From contig JAWQFJ010001831.1 in assembly GCA_034096865.1 (NCBI GenBank), positions 80,752 to 90,751 on the forward strand: a stretch of 10,000 nucleotides of DNA, given 5' to 3'. The position numbers were made by a program, and so were the translations under genes. Below are positions 1-8,214 of the stretch, one piece after another. Below the pieces are notes generated by a model that saw only the letters and a program-made list of their open reading frames with translations, had not been told where the DNA came from and did not search any database. This DNA comes from Theodoxus fluviatilis. Its lineage: Eukaryota > Mollusca > Gastropoda > Cycloneritida > Neritidae. Position 1 is the stretch's first letter. Every line of letters begins with the position of its first letter.

Positions 1-339
1 GATTCAGCAGTGAGTGAGATTGGCTATGTGGGATATGACTACATCCCTTGGCCCATGTTCGCCATGTTCGCGTTTGAGACAGGCTGGCTGGTGGGTCAGG
101 CTGGTGAGAGGAAGGGTTAGCCAATTGATTGGAGGTAGGGGACTGTTTGTGTCCCTGGGGGTGGGGCACATGCTAATTCTTGCTGCCGCCTCATTTCCTG
201 GCTGAGTGGAGAGGGAGCCGCACAATCAATGAGATAGCCCTGCCTGGCCTTCAGTGTCATACTCAAAGCCCATCGGATTGCTGTGTCTCTCCATAAATGT
301 TCTTTCCTTTGCTCATCTGGCTTGCCTTCGCGTCTCTCG
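1..339. other. Unique-looking sequence, no gene seen
   Basis: This stretch has mixed composition with some G-rich segments, for example around 131-170. Short open frames exist on both strands (about 60-70 codons) but show no recognisable domain and lie over each other, so neither is supported as a gene. It ends where the CTTT-type tract begins. Confidence 0.6.
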
Positions 340-497
340 CTTTACTTTCTTTCTTTCTCTCTTTCTCTGTCTTTCTTTCTTTCTTTCTGTCTTTCTTTCT
401 TTCTCTGTCTGTCTTTCTTTCTCTGTCTTTCTTTCTTTCTTTCTCTTTCTTTTTCTTTCTTTCTTTCTTTCTCTGCCTTTCTTTCTTTCTTTCTCTG

Positions 498-536
<39 letters not shown>

Positions 537-583
537 CTGTCTTTCTTTCTTTCTTTCTTTCTTTTTTTCTTTCTTTCTTTCTC
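340..583. repeat. Imperfect (CTTT)n polypyrimidine tract
   Basis: About 240 bases are almost entirely C and T on the plus strand, built from CTTT units interrupted by recurring CTCTGTC or CTGTC segments. The complementary strand is a pure-purine GAAA-type tract. Reading it gives Phe/Leu/Ser-rich frames on the plus strand and Lys/Glu/Arg-rich frames on the minus strand in several phases at once, as expected from a repeat and not from a protein. Polypurine-polypyrimidine DNA of this length can adopt triplex structure (established property); whether it does so here is unknown. Confidence 0.95.
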
Positions 584-725
584 ATTGCCCTGGCTTTTGC
601 TCCTCATGCAGATTGACATGTTCCTTTGTTTCTTCTAGTGTCTATGTGTCTCTCTTCATCCGCCATCTGTACATTGCTCTGTCTGCCCCTGATACTGCCT
701 TCCTCCCAACCTGTCGCCTACATGT

Positions 726-1018
726 TGCTGTCTGTCTGCCTATTTGTCTTTCTGCCTGCCTGCCTACCTGTCTGTCTGCAAGTCTGCCTACCTGTTCCTT
801 GGCCTGTCGGCCTACCTGTCAGGTTGCCTGTCAGTTGTCTGTCTGCCTGCCTGCATGTCTGTCTGCCTGCCTGCCTCGCTGGCTGTTCCGCTGTTTTGCT
901 GGCTGGCTATTTGGCTGGCAGTTTGGCCGGCTGGCTGTTTGGCTGGCTGGCTGTTTGGCAGGCTGCATGTCGACCTGTCTGCCCAATTGTCTATCTGCCC
1001 TATTTGTCTGTATGTCAC
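726..1018. repeat. CTGY / GGCT tetranucleotide low-complexity region
   Basis: The first part, about 726-876, is a degenerate CTGC/CTGT/CTAC tetranucleotide array. At about 877 it changes to a GGCT-type array (about 877-963), then to a short tail of CTGT-like units up to about 1018. Because 4 and 3 share no factor, each frame gives a four-residue period rich in Cys, Leu, Pro, Ala and Val, or Trp, Leu, Ala and Gly in the second part. Long frames across it are therefore repeat artefacts. Degenerate tetranucleotides like this are common in molluscan genomes (general knowledge). Confidence 0.9.
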
Positions 1019-1511
1019 TGAGTAGAGCATGACTGGAATATGAAGTTCACCAGGCACTCCAAGTGTGTTCTGATGGAGAGCACCAGAGCAGATAAGAGGG
1101 ATGGGTCTTCCCGCCCTAATTCCACAAGGCCTCCCCCCAAGGTGATTTGTCAGGTTTACTGAGGTGAAACAACAATCAAGAGGCAAGCTCCGTGCACACT
1201 CCAAACTGCCTCTGCTTGCGCCTTGCTATTTTGGGGTATTTTTATCTGCACCCTGAAAGCTTCTAAATATTTTCTGAGTTAGTACACACGCGGGCTCATT
1301 TACCGGAGATCAGGTTTATTTTCCTCTGTGCGCACACTGTCAGAGCGAGTCGTTACGATGCTTGTAAACTGTGCCCAGGAGGCTAGGCGATCGTTTTGGG
1401 GAAAGCATTTATCAGACGACAGGATGGGAGTGCCACACAGGTAAGTGGTTTGGAATGTCGGGGTACAGGCACTGTACTGCTTTTCATGCTCAGAAAAATG
1501 CAAGACCACTC

Positions 1512-1513
<2 letters not shown>
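1019..1513. other. Unique-looking sequence, no gene supported
   Basis: This is mixed-composition DNA between two repeat blocks. A perfect 5' splice-site consensus, CAG followed by GTAAGT, occurs on the plus strand with the GT at 1441, but no convincing exon precedes it because each frame meets a stop shortly upstream. The minus strand carries an AATAAA hexamer at 1320-1315, which could serve as a polyadenylation signal for the candidate exon at 2128-2535. That link is inference only. Confidence 0.5.
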
Positions 1514-1578
<65 letters not shown>

Positions 1579-1584
1579 CACACA

Positions 1585-1587
<3 letters not shown>
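1514..1587. repeat. (AC)n microsatellite
   Basis: About 37 AC dinucleotides run nearly uninterrupted, with one A-to-G change giving CGCAC near 1571-1575. It joins directly to the GA tract that follows, forming a compound microsatellite. Alternating purine-pyrimidine DNA is Z-DNA prone (established property). Confidence 0.97.

Positions 1588-1651
<64 letters not shown>
1588..1651. repeat. (GA)n microsatellite
   Basis: This is an uninterrupted run of about 32 GA dinucleotides directly abutting the AC tract, with no spacer. It produces Arg-Glu alternation in frames on the plus strand and Ser-Leu alternation on the minus strand, so long frames crossing it are artefacts. Confidence 0.97.
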
Positions 1652-1653
<2 letters not shown>

Positions 1654-2127
1654 TTGCTGCTTTGGCCCATTGCACCGTGTCATTAACGCGGCACAAAACA
1701 CATAACGCGAAGGAAAAGGAACCTGGTAGATACACATAAATTATCAAGTCCAGCATCCAGTCATGCGAATCACTTATTGCACACGGGATTGACACGTAAT
1801 GACTGCCATGGTTTACTGCGTTGTCCGTTGCTTCTCTTGGTTTTCGCGGGACCTTCGCGTTCTGGGCGTGGGTCATGTAAAACGTGCTCCTCTATCCTCC
1901 TTGTGCCATCCCTGCCCTTGCTATCACAGTGATGTCTGCAGGCCGTCAGCTGTTGGTCGTCTCACAGCGGAACTGATGTAGCGGTAATTGCTGCTTCTGA
2001 GCATTCAAGTGTCTGGTGTGCAGATTGTGCCTTCTTGCTGCAGGGATCGTTGGTGGCTGGTAGGGCAACTGAACCACGCTCTGCTTTTGGTACGTTTTCC
2101 TCAAAATCTTAAATAGGATTGCAGACA
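1652..2127. other. Unique-looking sequence beside the candidate exon
   Basis: There is no repeat and no recognised gene here. If the minus-strand exon ending at 2128 is a terminal exon, this stretch would lie in its 3' untranslated region or flank. A minus-strand open frame at 2131-1946 (about 60 codons, no recognised motif) overlaps the exon's stop in another phase. It could be a separate short exon or chance. Confidence 0.4.
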
Positions 2128-2535
2128 TCAAAGGTTGGAATATTCTTTTTCATCACCTTCAGACTCTTTTTGGCTCTGTGCGGATCCTTGGGTTGATCCA
2201 AGCGTGCAGTGAATTTTCTCATCCTTAGAGGGTAAATCGGCTGCTGCATTGGCTGCACTGGTAGTTGCACCAATGGATGGCGAGTCTACTTGCACCGTGC
2301 GAATGGGTCTACATTCAGAGATGACCAAGGTCTTGACCGCTGGAGGACAAGGATTTGATGAAGACGCACGCGAAGTCCACGCAGCATTGGATGCAATCTC
2401 ACAAACAGCGTTCGTGGGAATTTCAGAGTTATTTTCTTCCAAATTTAGGGAAATCTGCTGCTCACACATTGCTCTATGTCTCATGGCTCGCAGCTGGTCA
2501 CGTCGAAACTGCGCAAGACTATCATTTTCAGTGTC
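2128..2535 (-). CDS. Candidate terminal coding exon, unrecognised product
   Basis: The minus strand is open from a stop at about 2730 down to a TGA at 2130-2128, with balanced amino-acid composition unlike the repeat-driven frames elsewhere. No true ATG begins it; the frame entered at 2652 starts with TTG, so an internal or terminal exon is more likely than an intact gene. A good 3' splice site lies inside it: a TGCTTAC branch-point-like motif, then ATTCCTTCAG ending at 2536. Use of that site would give an exon of 408 bases in phase 0, encoding 135 residues plus stop. An alternative acceptor (TTTTCCAG, ending at 2683) would lengthen it. The first 35 or so residues are charged and probably helical (SLAQFRRDQLRAMRHR region). 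The rest is Ser/Ala/Thr-rich and probably disordered, with an acidic Lys/Glu-rich end finishing EYSNL. No domain is recognised. A chance open frame remains possible. Confidence 0.33.
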   Translation of the reverse strand, partial: DTENDSLAQFRRDQLRAMRHRAMCEQQISLNLEENNSEIPTNAVCEIASNAAWTSRASSSNPCPPAVKTLVISECRPIRTVQVDSPSIGATTSAANAAADLPSKDEKIHCTLGSTQGSAQSQKESEGDEKEYSNL

Positions 2536-2785
2536 CTGAAGGAATGTCGATTGTAAGCAATGGTTGACCCTCACTTGACCCAAATCAAAGAATGACCGCA
2601 GCACCGTAAGACTCCTCTGCCACCTTCCATTATTAAAGTTCGTCCAAGGCAAGCAGTGAGGACAACAGTACTTCGACAGAAGCTGGAAAACCGGGAACTG
2701 GCATACGTCCTTACTTCCTTTTCAACTGTAGGTGAGAATGAGGCAGCCGAAGTAAATACGCACACCGCACGGGCAGCCGTCCTCC
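2536..2785. other. Flank of candidate exon with splice-like motifs
   Basis: On the minus strand this stretch would be intron or further exon upstream of the candidate exon; the open phase continues to a TGA near 2730. The minus strand carries GTAAGG, and the plus strand carries a polypyrimidine segment ending CTGTAG just before GTGAGA at 2731-2736. Neither is tied to a supported exon. Confidence 0.35.
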
Positions 2786-2916
2786 GGGGGGGGGGGGGGG
2801 GGGTTGGGGGGGAGAGAAAGAGAGAGAGAAAGAGAAAGAGAGAGAGAGAGAGATATGGAGCATGAGAGGGAGAGAGAGATGGAGCATGAGAGAGAGAGGA
2901 GGGAGGGAGGGAGGGA

Positions 2917-2966
<50 letters not shown>

Positions 2967-3124
2967 GAGGGAGGGGAGGAGGGAGGGAGGGGGAGGGAGG
3001 GAGGGAGGGAGTGAGAAAGAGAGAGGAGAGAGAGAGAGGGAGAGAGAGGGAGAGAGAGGGAGGGAGGGAGGGAGGGGAGGGAGGGAGGGCGGGGAGGGAG
3101 GGGAGGGGAGGGGCGGGAGGGAGG

Positions 3125-3202
<78 letters not shown>
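2786..3202. repeat. 417-bp polypurine block: G18, GA/GGA repeats, G8
   Basis: The plus strand is almost all purine. It starts with 18 consecutive G (2786-2803), TT, then 7 G. Next come GAGA/GAAA units, a GGAG/GGGA region (about 2907-3130) with several G-run clusters including GGGCGGGG at 3087, a long (GA)n from about 3130, and 8 G at the end (3195-3202). The sense frames give Arg/Glu/Gly and the antisense frames Ser/Leu/Pro, which explains the long frames crossing it on both strands. G-quadruplex and triplex formation are plausible from the composition (established property) but untested. Confidence 0.95.
2855..2892 (+). repeat. 14-bp direct duplication inside the polypurine block
   Basis: The sequence ATGGAGCATGAGAG occurs at 2855-2868 and again at 2879-2892, 24 bases apart. 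These two copies carry nearly the only pyrimidines in the block, so the pair marks a local tandem duplication of a 24-bp segment. Confidence 0.85.
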
Positions 3203-3739
3203 ATGTCGGCGTGGTTGGAGGTAGAGAGAGGGGCCAGAACAGTGAAAGCAGACAAAGATACCTTCACTTAAGCTATTCCTTCCAATCGCTTCACTGTTAG
3301 GTTCTTTGTAGGTAAACTGAACACGGTGAGTTTTTTTTTTCCTTTGCTGCGGACGTGTAGGGGCTGAAGTTCTTATCACAGAACTGGAACGAGGAATGCT
3401 GTGCATCCTCAGCTGTCTGGTTCTTGACCTTTCCTCTTTGAGAGATGGGCTACTCTGGTATCCAGTTCCCAGTTTTTTTTCCACTCCTTCTCTCAATGGA
3501 TTTGGTGGGAAAGGTCTGCAAATGCAATGCATTATGCAGTGGTTTTGTGGGGTGGATGAAAGCAGTGACTTAGGTTATACCATTTTGTTAGGAAGATGAT
3601 TCACTTCGAGATGTTTTTGCATAGTTGCTTCTGATGTAGAATTAGACGTTAACATGACGTTAATCCCTAACCCCCACCCCACCCCCTTTCCTGCCTTTGA
3701 GCTTCTGGTACTACTCCACAGTGCCACAGTGTTCTCTCG
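3203..3739. other. Unique-looking sequence between purine and pyrimidine tracts
   Basis: No gene is supported. It contains a T10 run at 3331-3340 immediately after a GGTGAGT donor-like motif (GT at 3326), an 8-bp direct repeat GACGTTAA at 3645 and 3656, and a C-rich segment from about 3671. A 67-codon plus-strand frame at 3396-3599 has no recognisable motif and is probably chance. Confidence 0.5.
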
Positions 3740-3815
3740 CCCCCCCCCCCCCCCCCCCCCCCCCCCGTCCTCCCCTTCCCCCCTTAACGTCCCCTCACCC
3801 CCAACTGTATGTCTC
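3740..3815. repeat. C27 homopolymer and C-rich spacer
   Basis: There are 27 consecutive C at 3740-3766, followed by C/T-rich sequence up to about 3808 and a short mixed stretch. Homopolymers of this length are often mis-sized in assemblies, so the exact count should be treated with caution. The complementary strand is a G27 run with G-quadruplex potential. Confidence 0.93.
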
Positions 3816-3817
3816 TG

Positions 3818-3818
<1 letters not shown>

Positions 3819-3885
<67 letters not shown>
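3819..3885. repeat. (CT)n microsatellite
   Basis: About 33 uninterrupted CT dinucleotides. It is the reverse complement, in composition and order, of the (GA)n tract followed by a G run at 3130-3202. The Ser-Leu frames across it are repeat artefacts. Confidence 0.97.
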
Positions 3886-3889
<4 letters not shown>

Positions 3890-4449
3890 ACATCGATGAT
3901 TGTAACTGATAATATCTCTCTGTCTCATGATTTATCTCTATGTAGATCTGCATTTTTGTCCTCTTTGCGTTTTCACCATTCATAGCTCTCTACCCCCTCC
4001 CATGCCTTCCTAGGTAGTGCTGGTTGTTTTTGCTAAATGTGTACATGCTTGTGGCTGGGGATCCAGGGTTATCAGCCTGCGGCCATGTCCCAAGGGTTAT
4101 CTCCTGCTGACAGAATGATGGCTGGCCTGCTCTCCGTACATGGCCCTTGGGTATGGTACAGCAGCTGCTGCAACCCTGCATTGTATGTAGGACTGGGTTG
4201 CACATAGACATACTTACAAGTGATGCTTTTGCACTGGTGGTGCAGAGTTAAAGCATGCAGTGTGGTGAGTGTATGGTCTCTATTGCAATTGTCTGTATCA
4301 GAGTTTCTTGGCTAGGTTAATTGCAAAGCTCGTCAAGATGTGGTTACGCAGTAAACTTTTGCCTAAGTACAAGTGGGTTTTTATCATGCACACACGTGGC
4401 TGTTGATGAGCTTACTTTGGGGCTTTGGGCACTCAAAGCATTTCAAGAG

Positions 4450-4451
<2 letters not shown>
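3886..4451. other. Unique-looking sequence with small internal repeats
   Basis: No gene is supported. AGGGTTATC occurs at 4065-4073 and 4093-4101, each followed by a similar CCTGC segment. CCCAAGGG (4089-4096) and CCCTTGGG (4144-4151) form an 8-bp inverted pair. A segment at 4235-4254 faintly resembles the box-A head of tRNA-derived SINEs, but no matching box B was found. A 73-codon minus-strand frame with a true ATG (4211-3990) has no recognisable motif. Confidence 0.45.
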
Positions 4452-4488
<37 letters not shown>

Positions 4489-4531
4489 TGTATATGTGTG
4501 TGTGTGTGTGTGTATGTGTGTGTGCGTGTGT
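4452..4531. repeat. (GT)n microsatellite with interruptions
   Basis: About 16 perfect GT units are followed by AATGTGTATAT and then further GT units with TATG and TGCG interruptions. The short Val/Cys frames across it are artefacts. Confidence 0.96.
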
Positions 4532-6667
4532 ACGTTTGCAGGGATTGGGATAATGATAGCTCCCCTCAGTGTACTTTGATTTCAGGCGATTCAACGAAGT
4601 AATCTCATCGTTTCCAACCATCTTGGTGGAGGTGCCAAATGTATTATCAGGATCTTCAGCCTGTGAGACCGCTAGACTTGGTAGGTTGTAGGTCTGTCAC
4701 TGCACTCCCTAACCAGGTTTTCAGACTACGCAGTATATGAAGGAAAGGCTTATGTGGCGCAAAGATTACTTGCATACACTGAGTAGTCTAACGGACAAAG
4801 AGTTTCAGGTTCCCAGGACACTGCTTTAGGCTCTGTCCCAAATGGGGGGTCGGCCTCGACGCCTCTAGTTTGTTTTGTTGCCACTGATTTGCTTTAGGCA
4901 TTACAGCGCTGACATGATGTGTGTTTGAACAGCATATATATACTCCTGAAAGAACAGTTCTCGTTTACGAAGTTGGGGTTCCATTTAATAAATGGATTTT
5001 GGGGTTTCCTGCGGTGTGAGTGTTATCTCTGACACTTGAGATGGGCTGTCGTCATTACGTTTTGAACAGGAAGAGCAGCAATATTTTCGTCGTCAGGTGG
5101 AAGATACAGCGTGATATGGCACTCTTGGGTGCCTTGTTTATGAGTTTTGAGTTTCCAGAAATGTTGTTGCTTGGCGCACTTCCTGTTCAGATGATTAACA
5201 CCTCACAGCCACGAGCGAAAACGGGATGCAGCATCACTCAACAGTGTGCATTTATGACCATTTGGATTGACGTGGTCAATTGTCAGCTCACTTGCTCAGA
5301 TTGCTTATTCATTACTTCATGAATGACCAATTTGGTTACTCCTTTGCATGCACATTGATTTCCCCCTCCCAAGACTCGAAATGATAGCACTGTCTCGATA
5401 GGTCACAGTTGAAGCACTGGCAGAACCGAAGCAAGATTTGACCAGTGATTAGTGTTAAATCGGTGGGGGGAAGCTTATTCTGTGAAAATGGGGCAGTCCC
5501 AAATGATAATACAATTAGCACTAGATTTATTGAGAACTCTATGCAATAGACTTCAAACTCCTTTTGTTTTGTCGATTACGTATTGATGCAGTCACATGTA
5601 CAATAGCATGTTGATTATCAAGAAGTCCATGCAATTTGATTACCTTTGGTTGTCTGGAATGTGCTTTCATTAAAATTATTTTGTCATTGTTGCTGTTGTT
5701 GAAAAGTTCGTGGGAAGAATAGGGGAAAAGTACATATCATTCCATTAACATTCGAAGCGGAACAAGACATTCAACGAACTTTTTTGAAAGGCAAGGCGAT
5801 GGGCGTCTAGTGGACTTGTAAGTCTTCTTTCCATGGAGAGTGACGGAGTGCTAAGAGGCCACTCTGCCCGCATTTCAAAGGACTCTGCAGGTACCTGGTC
5901 TACACGGCTTCCCTTGCCACTACAAGGACTCTGGTCGCTGCTGTGGTCGATCTTCTGAAGCCTTGAGGAGCTTCTGCAGTGCTGGGGCTCTCCCAGTCAT
6001 GTCCGTGGGGCGCCCAGGAAGCTTGCTTCCGTTGGCCTTTGCCTTTGTTTGCCTTAGTGCTTAGCTCCGGGCGCCGTCATGTGCACCCCTCTCCAGGCCA
6101 GGCTGGGGTTTTCAGAAGCTTTACTTGCCAAGTCAGGATTTAAGGCGCCAGACAATGGATTTGACTCGCGAGAAAGCAAGGGTTATATGTGTTTGACAAT
6201 GGTGAGAAATGTGTTTGCGTCTTTTGTACCCGTTTAGAAGACCCTTTGAAAAACTTTTAAACACACCCCACCCCACCCAGAGTAAGTGCAGATACGTTGA
6301 ATTATCACTAAAATGATTGAATATATCTGTGCATTTCATAACCATTTGCATTGTTGATGATGAAAACGGTTTTCAGTGACGCTCTCATCTGATTTACGAA
6401 GCCTCTCTTGATGCATCTAGAACATGTCAGAATGGCGGTATTTCTGGAAAAGAGCGAGCTCCTGTTATCTGCGTGACACTGGAAGGGTTCAGGAACACAT
6501 GGGAGATGGCATGATGGAAGGCAACAAGTTCCATGCATACAAAGTGCAGGGATTACCAAAAAACCCCACGCCCGGCACAGATCGAAGACGGGGGAGGCAC
6601 TCTGCTGCCTTGCTGAAACTGAGACAATTTTTGCTGGAGTGGGCTGCTGTTCCCTTATACCGTAAAA
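4532..6667. other. 2.1 kb without a supported gene
   Basis: I read both strands and found no convincing exon, RNA gene or transposon. The 100-codon plus-strand frame at 5020-5322 begins with GTG, has no domain and is probably chance. A TATATATA string lies at 4935-4942 and an AATAAA at 4987-4992; neither is attached to a gene. About 5800-6120 is more GC-rich, contains donor-like GTAAGT near 5818, and has a 10-bp repeat AAGGACTCTG at 5878 and 5924. Around 6036-6055 the text CCTTTGCCTTTG is the reverse complement of words used in the downstream minisatellite. Confidence 0.5.
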
Positions 6668-6873
6668 ACCATGAGGCAAAGACCTGGGTCAAGAACCACA
6701 AGGACAGCGAGCGACCTGGGTCAAAAAGCACATGACAAAGACCTGGGTCAAAAAGCACAAGGCAAAGATCTGGGTAAAAAAGCATGGCTAAGACCTGGGT
6801 CAAAAAGCACAAGGTAAAGACCTGAGTCAAAAAGCGCAAGGCAAAGACCTGGTTCAAAAAGCACAAGGCAAAG

Positions 6874-6928
6874 ACCACGAGGCAAAGACCTGGGTCAAAA
6901 AGCACAAGGCAAATACCACGAGGTAAAG
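6874..6928. repeat. Left short-long-short module
   Basis: A short unit (6874-6887), one long unit ending CAAAT instead of CAAAG (6888-6914) and another short unit (6915-6928, with a GGTAAAG ending) form a compact module. Its counterpart lies at 8404-8458. The CAAAT ending was seen only in these two modules. Confidence 0.9.
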
Positions 6929-8214
6929 ACCTGGGTGAAAAAGCACAAGACAAAGACCTGAGTGAAAAAGCACAAGACAAAGACCTGGGTCAAAAAGCAC
7001 AAGACAAAGACCTGGGTCAAAAAGCACAAGACAAAGACCTGAGTGAAAAAGCACAAGGCAAAGACCTGGGTTAAAAAGCGCAAGGCAAAGTCCTGGGTCA
7101 AAAAGCACAAGGCAAAGACCTGGGTTAAAAAGCGCAAGGCAAAGTCCTGGGTCAAAAAGCGCAAGGCAAAGTCCTGGGTCAAAAAGCGCAAGGCAAAGAC
7201 CACGAGGCAAAGACCTGGGTCAAAAAGCACAAGACAAAGACCTGAGTGAAAAAGCACAAGACAAAGACCTGAGTGAAAAAGCACAAGGCAAAGACCTGGG
7301 TTAAAAAGCGCAAGGCAAAGTCCTGGGTCAAAAAGCGCAAGGCAAAGACCTGGGTCAAAAAGCACAAGGCAAAGACCTGGGTCAAAAAGCACAAGGCAAA
7401 GACCTGGGTCAAAAAGCACAAGGCAAAGACCTGGGTCAAAAAGCGCAAGGCAAAGACCACGAGGCAAAGAGCTTGGTCAAAAAGCGCAAGGCAAAGACCT
7501 GGGTCAAAAAGCACAAGACAAAGACCTGAGTGAAAAAGCACAAGACAAAGACCTGGGTTAAAAAGCACAAGGCAAAGACCTGGGTCAAAAAGCGCAAGGC
7601 AAAGACCACGAGGCAAAGACCTGGGTCAAAAAGCACAAGACAAAGACCTGAGTGAAAAAGCGCAAGGCAAAGACCTGGGTTAAAAAGCGCAAGGCAAAGT
7701 CCTGGGTCAAAAAGCGCAAGGCAAAGACCACGAGGCAAAGACCTGGGTCAAAAAGCGCAAGGCAAAGACCTGGGTCAAAAAGCACAAGACAAAGTCCTGG
7801 GTCAAAAAGCACAAGACAAAGACCTGAGTGAAAAAGCACAAGGCAAAGACCTGGGTCAAAAAGCGCAAGGCAAAGACCACGAGGCAAAGACCTGGGTCAA
7901 AAAGCGCAAGGCAAAGACCTGGGTCAAAAAGCACAAGGCAAAGACCTGGGTCAAAAAGCACAAGGCAAAGACCTGGGTCAAAAAGCACAAGGCAAAGACC
8001 TGGGTCAAAAAGCGCAAGGCAAAGACCACGAGGCAAAGACCTGGGTCAAAAAGCGCAAGGCAAAGACCTGGGTCAAAAAGCACAAGACAAAGACCTGGGT
8101 CAAAAAGCTCAAGGCAAAGACCTGGGTCAAAAAGCGCAAGGCAAAGACCACGAGGCAAAGAGCTTGGTCAAAAAGCGCAAGGCAAAGTCCTGGGTCAAAA
8201 AGCACAAGGCAAAG

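Noticed and set aside
254..638. Phe/Leu/Ser-rich (plus) and Lys/Glu/Arg-rich (minus) open frames over 250-640
   Set aside because: They are translations of the CTTT tract, open in several phases at once, with no unique sequence of recognisable character.
626..1204. Cys/Leu/Pro-rich plus-strand frames and a 130-codon minus-strand frame over the CTGY region
   Set aside because: The four-residue periodicity follows from tetranucleotide repeats; the minus frame ends inside the same repeat and has no domain in its unique part.
2711..3532. 273-codon minus-strand frame with Ser-Leu-Pro runs, and the plus-strand Arg-Glu-Gly frame
   Set aside because: Most of the length is GA/GGA repeat translation. 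Resemblance to Arg/Glu-rich proteins is composition only.
4935..4992. TATATATA and AATAAA as promoter and polyadenylation signals
   Set aside because: Both are short and common in such DNA, lie only 45 bases apart, and no transcript unit connects to them.
5020..5322. 100-codon plus-strand frame
   Set aside because: It begins with GTG, has no recognised domain, and its length is within chance for a region of this composition.
6424..6735. 103-codon plus-strand frame with a true ATG running into the minisatellite
   Set aside because: The last part is repeat translation and the first 80 residues show no domain or splice support.
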